Assembly: GCA_958405565.1 (NCBI GenBank)
Contig: CATYEN010000038.1
Coordinates: forward strand, 1-23,336
Length of the DNA stretch: 23,336 nucleotides
From: an uncultured Collinsella sp.
GTDB lineage: Bacteria; Actinomycetota; Coriobacteriia; Coriobacteriales; Coriobacteriaceae
Direction of reading: 5' to 3'
The first letter of the stretch is position 1; each line of letters begins with the position of its first letter. A program made the position numbers and the translations under genes. Positions 20,951-23,336 of the stretch are shown one piece after another. The notes beneath the pieces are model-generated. The model saw only the letters and a program-made list of their open reading frames with translations. It was not told the origin of the DNA and searched no databases.

Positions 20951-21778
20951 ATGTGGGTCTTAAAGAAGATCAACAACAACTGCGCGCTTGCTCGCGATGC
21001 GGATGGACAGGATCTTGTCGTCTTTGGCAAAGGTATCGCATACCGTCGACCGCCCTACGAGCTCAAGGACCTGTCGGTGGTCGAGCGTACGTTCTACGGC
21101 GTAGGCGGTGCGTCGATCGCTGCGCTCAAAGATATCCCCGAGGATGTCCTGTTGCTTGCGGCGGATATCATCGACTATGCAAGCGAGCGGCTTGATGTCG
21201 AGTTCAATCCCAACGCCCCTGTGACGCTGGCCGACCATATAAACTTTGCCGTGCAGCGCGTGAGGCAAGGCGTGGTGATCGAGACACCGCTTTCGTTTGA
21301 CGTGATGCGCTTGTATCCGCATGAGGTCGCCGTGGCCAAGCGTGCGGTGACGCTTACCAAAAGCAGGCTGGGCGTGGAGCTGCCTCCGGCGGAAGTCACC
21401 AATATCGCGCTGCACTTGATTGACGGTGAGGCCGAACAGAGCAACATGCAGGCGACGGTCGAGGCGACGCGTGTGCTCAAGGAGGTCACGCGAATCGTCT
21501 GCGAGCATATCGGAGACGTTGATACGGGCTCTTTCACCTACGCGCGTTTCGCAATGCACGTGCGGTTTCTGCTCGATCGCGTCAAAGCCGGCGGTGAAGT
21601 GGACGAGGGTTTTGGCACGATGCTCCCCGTGATGAAGGATGCCTATCCCGAAGCTTATGCGTGTGCGGCGGACATCCTTGCGTATTTCCTAGGGTCGCAC
21701 GGTTGGGAATGCAGCGAGAACGAAACGCTGTATCTGCTTATGCATGTACAGCGCCTGCGCGCTAGCATCGATGGCTAA
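20951..21778 (+). CDS. BglG/LicT-family transcription antiterminator
   Basis: A 275-residue RNA-binding regulator from ATG 20951, with AGGAAGG upstream; TTG 20945 is an alternative start adding two residues. Residues 1-55 are the co-antiterminator RNA-binding domain (LKKINNNCALARD, FGKGIAY). PRD1 (about 65-170) keeps H96 in LADHINFA and H155 in IALHLID. PRD2 (about 171-275) keeps H203 in FAMHVRFL and H265 in LLMHVQRL. These are the four histidines that receive phosphate from PTS components in LicT. When the cognate EIIB is draining phosphate to sugar, the protein should bind the RAT at 14804-14832 and open the operon. As last gene of that operon it would also control its own synthesis. Confidence 0.95.
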   Translation: MWVLKKINNNCALARDADGQDLVVFGKGIAYRRPPYELKDLSVVERTFYGVGGASIAALKDIPEDVLLLAADIIDYASERLDVEFNPNAPVTLADHINFAVQRVRQGVVIETPLSFDVMRLYPHEVAVAKRAVTLTKSRLGVELPPAEVTNIALHLIDGEAEQSNMQATVEATRVLKEVTRIVCEHIGDVDTGSFTYARFAMHVRFLLDRVKAGGEVDEGFGTMLPVMKDAYPEAYACAADILAYFLGSHGWECSENETLYLLMHVQRLRASIDG

Positions 21779-21806
21779 AAAAGGTGTCGGTCTACCTGCG
21801 CATACA

Positions 21807-21857
21807 CGATATGGGGAAGTTATATCGGCTCCCGTTTACACGTAATGGGAAGTTACG
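21807..21857 (+). other. Two tandem small hairpins with GGGAAG loops
   Basis: CGATAT/ATATCG (21807-21812 with 21822-21827) encloses GGGGAAGTT. CGTAA/TTACG (21841-21845 with 21853-21857) encloses TGGGAAG. Both are preceded by ACA and followed by G, with GGGAAG conserved in the loop. They lie just after the antiterminator gene. Confidence 0.4.
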
Positions 21858-21929
21858 GATTGGGCACTCGTCTTCGTCGAAGTTCAACTTTGTACGAGGC
21901 TCATCTGACGTTTGTTAGCAAAACCGCTG

Positions 21930-21971
21930 GCGGAAAGCCCGGCAGACTGATTGGCCTGCCGGGCTTTCCGC
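21930..21971. terminator. Bidirectional terminator between convergent genes
   Basis: GCGGAAAGCCCGGCAG (21930-21945) and CTGCCGGGCTTTCCGC (21956-21971) form 16 perfect pairs with a 10-base loop. It separates the antiterminator gene from the convergent LacI gene and can serve both. Confidence 0.88.
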
Positions 21972-22003
21972 ATAAAGTCGAACTGCAACGGGGTGCAGTC
22001 ACG

Positions 22004-23116
22004 CTACAGGTACGCGCCGAGGTTGATGGCGGTGGCTTCGGCGTGGCTGCTTGCCTGGGTGCTGGCGCGCTCCAGCAAAAACGGGCGCACGAGTTCTTGG
22101 CGGTTGATGTCCTCGACGGCCGTGACCGCGGTGACGGTGCGCGCCGCGGATCCGATGCGGATGTGCTTGGTTTTTGCCGGCGCCTTTTTTTCGATTTGCT
22201 CCATTAGCAGCTGGACGCCTTTGCGGCCGATTTCGTAGCCCGGGGGTGCCACAGTGGTGAGCGGGACCGCTCCGCTCCAGGCGAGTGGATTGCCGTCGCA
22301 GCCAGCTACGCGCACCTGCCCAGGGACGGATATGCCCTTGTCGACCAGCGCCGAGATGACGCCCGAGGCCAACACATCGGTCAGACCGACGACAAAATCG
22401 GGGCGCTCGTTGGCAGGGCGCTCGGCGATTTGGCTGCCGATACCGTAGCCGTCTGCCGCGGTGTTCCATTCGCCGGCGTCGATGACCTCGATTTTGATGT
22501 CGGGGCGCATGGCCAGTGCCTTGTGAATACCAAGGACACGCAGGGTGAGCTGCATAAAGGCGGCGCGGCCGACGACGACAATGTGGCGTGCGCCGCGGGC
22601 GATGGCGAGCTCGGCGATAATGCGCCCCTGGGCCTCGTTGTCGGCAGCCACATAGTAGCCAGGCTCGGAGCAATGGATGTCCAGATGGACGATGGGCACG
22701 GGCATCTTAGTCATGGCCGGGTGCCAGTCGGGCGATGCCATGGGCTGCACCATAACGCCGGACATCTGGGTGCCCATAAAGTAGCGCAGGTAATGGTCCT
22801 CGAGAATATCGTCGTTGTCGGCGTTGGCAATAAGCAGGTCGTAGCCGTGCTTGCGGGCCTCGTTGTGGGCGCCGCTGGCGATCTGGAGCGAGAAGCCGTG
22901 ATCGAGGCGGGGGAGGACCAGGCCAAAGGACTTGGTGGTGCCGCCGGCCAGCTGTCGAGCGCTTTGGTTGGGCAGGTAGCCCAGGCGATTGATAGTTTCG
23001 TTGATGAGTTTGAGGGTCTCGGGGCGTAGCTTTTCGGGATGGTTGAGCGCGTTGGAAACCGTGCCCAACGAAACCCCGGCTTCGCGCGCGACGTCGCTGA
23101 TTTTAACCTTTGCCAT
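22004..23116 (-). CDS. LacI-family transcriptional regulator, probable repressor of the rhamnose/rhamnoside locus
   Basis: A 370-residue protein starting at ATG 23114-23116 behind AAAGGGG. Longer in-frame starts upstream run through promoter-like and repeat sequence and are rejected. Residues 1-60 are the DNA-binding domain (KISDVAREAGVSLGTVSNALN) with hinge NQSARQLAGG, and an effector-binding domain follows. The C-terminus is about 25-30 residues longer than a typical LacI protein. It is convergent with the antiterminator gene. An operator-like site in its own promoter (23127-23140) shares the TTGAAACG half with those before rhaB and the PTS gene, so it probably represses all three and itself. 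Rhamnose, rhamnulose or a phosphate ester would be the inducer. Confidence 0.9.
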   Translation of the reverse strand: MAKVKISDVAREAGVSLGTVSNALNHPEKLRPETLKLINETINRLGYLPNQSARQLAGGTTKSFGLVLPRLDHGFSLQIASGAHNEARKHGYDLLIANADNDDILEDHYLRYFMGTQMSGVMVQPMASPDWHPAMTKMPVPIVHLDIHCSEPGYYVAADNEAQGRIIAELAIARGARHIVVVGRAAFMQLTLRVLGIHKALAMRPDIKIEVIDAGEWNTAADGYGIGSQIAERPANERPDFVVGLTDVLASGVISALVDKGISVPGQVRVAGCDGNPLAWSGAVPLTTVAPPGYEIGRKGVQLLMEQIEKKAPAKTKHIRIGSAARTVTAVTAVEDINRQELVRPFLLERASTQASSHAEATAINLGAYL

Positions 23117-23126
23117 AGCGGCCCCT

Positions 23127-23157
23127 TTGATGCGTTTCAAGTACAAGCCAAATTGTA
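23127..23157 (-). promoter_or_regulatory. Promoter -10 and operator of the lacI gene
   Basis: On the minus strand TACAAT (23157-23152) is a good -10 box; no clear -35 was found. Just downstream, TTGAAACGCATCAA (23140-23127) is a near-palindrome of the same class as the rhaB and PTS operators, placed to block transcription. Autorepression is inferred. Confidence 0.5.
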
Positions 23158-23180
23158 GCATCGCCCGCCCCCGGGGTGTT

Positions 23181-23224
23181 AAAACCTGCCAATGAGGGAC
23201 AGGTTTATTTTGGCAGGTTTTATT
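23181..23224. repeat. Short intergenic repeat, copy B (inverted relative to copy A)
   Basis: AAAACCTGCCAA (23181-23192) and TTGGCAGGTTTT (23210-23221) form 12 perfect pairs. Read on the minus strand the element contains the blocks ATAAAACCTGCCAAA and AAACCTGTCCCT found at 8554-8581. Confidence 0.6.
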
Positions 23225-23235
23225 TGGGGAAACAC

Positions 23236-23291
23236 TGCCGTCCAAACCATCACGAAGGGGACAGTCCCCTTCGTGGTGGTTGGGACTGCGG
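23236..23291. repeat. Long imperfect palindrome with GGGGACAGTCCCC core
   Basis: CACGAAGGGGAC (23251-23262), one A, then GTCCCCTTCGTG (23264-23275) is perfect. Pairing continues outward on both sides with a few mismatches to about 23236 and 23291. Core and central A match the palindrome at 5415-5445. Nothing after it to the window end supports a gene. Confidence 0.6.
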
Positions 23292-23336
23292 ACGATTTCT
23301 TGGACCGCTACGCGGCCCTTCCCAGCGCGGCGCGGA

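Noticed and set aside
22430..23029. A 199-codon plus-strand open frame opposite the right-hand LacI gene
   Set aside because: Gly/Val/Ala-rich shadow frame without ribosome binding site; the LacI gene on the other strand is unambiguous.
23117..23245. Upstream extension of the right-hand LacI protein by 43 codons
   Set aside because: It runs through the operator, the -10 box and repeat copy B, and the ATG at 23116 gives the standard LacI N-terminus with a good ribosome binding site.
23308..23336. Possible 3' end of a minus-strand gene at the right edge
   Set aside because: Only eight sense codons before a TAG are visible, too few to support a gene.

Overview
The window reads as a chromosomal segment of a GC-rich, fermentative, PTS-rich Actinomycete, most like a gut Coriobacteriia such as Collinsella. 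This is inferred from codon style, strong AGGAG-type ribosome binding sites, split transketolase genes, two PTS loci and abundant intergenic palindromes; no rRNA or species marker is present. There are 17 supportable protein genes, one of them cut by the left edge. No tRNA, rRNA, CRISPR array, transposase or phage gene was seen.

Left part (1-8540). A secreted DNA/RNA non-specific nuclease runs off the left edge on the minus strand, followed by a minus-strand LacI-family regulator. Divergent from that regulator is a six-gene operon: a fructose-type PTS EIIBC, a GatZ/KbaZ-like sugar-phosphate protein, a transaldolase, the two halves of a split transketolase, and a fructose-type PTS EIIA, ending at a strong terminator. 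The set looks like a route that imports and phosphorylates an unidentified ketose or polyol-derived sugar and feeds it into the non-oxidative pentose phosphate pathway. A LacI-type operator lies between regulator and operon, and all but the two closest gene boundaries carry RNA hairpins, including a possible H-type pseudoknot before the gatZ-like gene.

Middle (8540-10540). An intergenic stretch rich in inverted repeats contains a 100-nt imperfect palindrome. It is followed by a stand-alone larE (minus) and a HAD phosphatase/phosphomutase (plus).

Right part (10540-23336). This is a rhamnose/rhamnoside locus. Unit one is rhaB, rhaD and an AraA/FucI-type isomerase that probably replaces the classical RhaA. 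Unit two is a glucose/beta-glucoside-superfamily PTS EIIBC with an extra degenerate EIIB domain, a cytoplasmic GH78 alpha-L-rhamnosidase-like enzyme, an Old-Yellow-Enzyme/dienoyl-CoA-reductase-like flavoprotein, and a BglG/LicT-family antiterminator. The leader of unit two carries a near-canonical ribonucleic antiterminator (RAT) whose 3' end overlaps an intrinsic terminator, the expected target of that antiterminator. A LacI-family gene closes the locus from the opposite strand. LacI-type operators sharing the pattern TGAA-N-CG precede rhaB, the PTS gene and the lacI gene itself.

The most interesting proposal is that unit two imports a rhamnosylated (possibly plant-derived) glycoside through a PTS, cleaves rhamnose inside the cell, sends rhamnose to the isomerase/RhaB/RhaD pathway, and uses the flavoprotein on the released aglycone or on another acceptor. 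The substrate is inferred from neighbourhood only.
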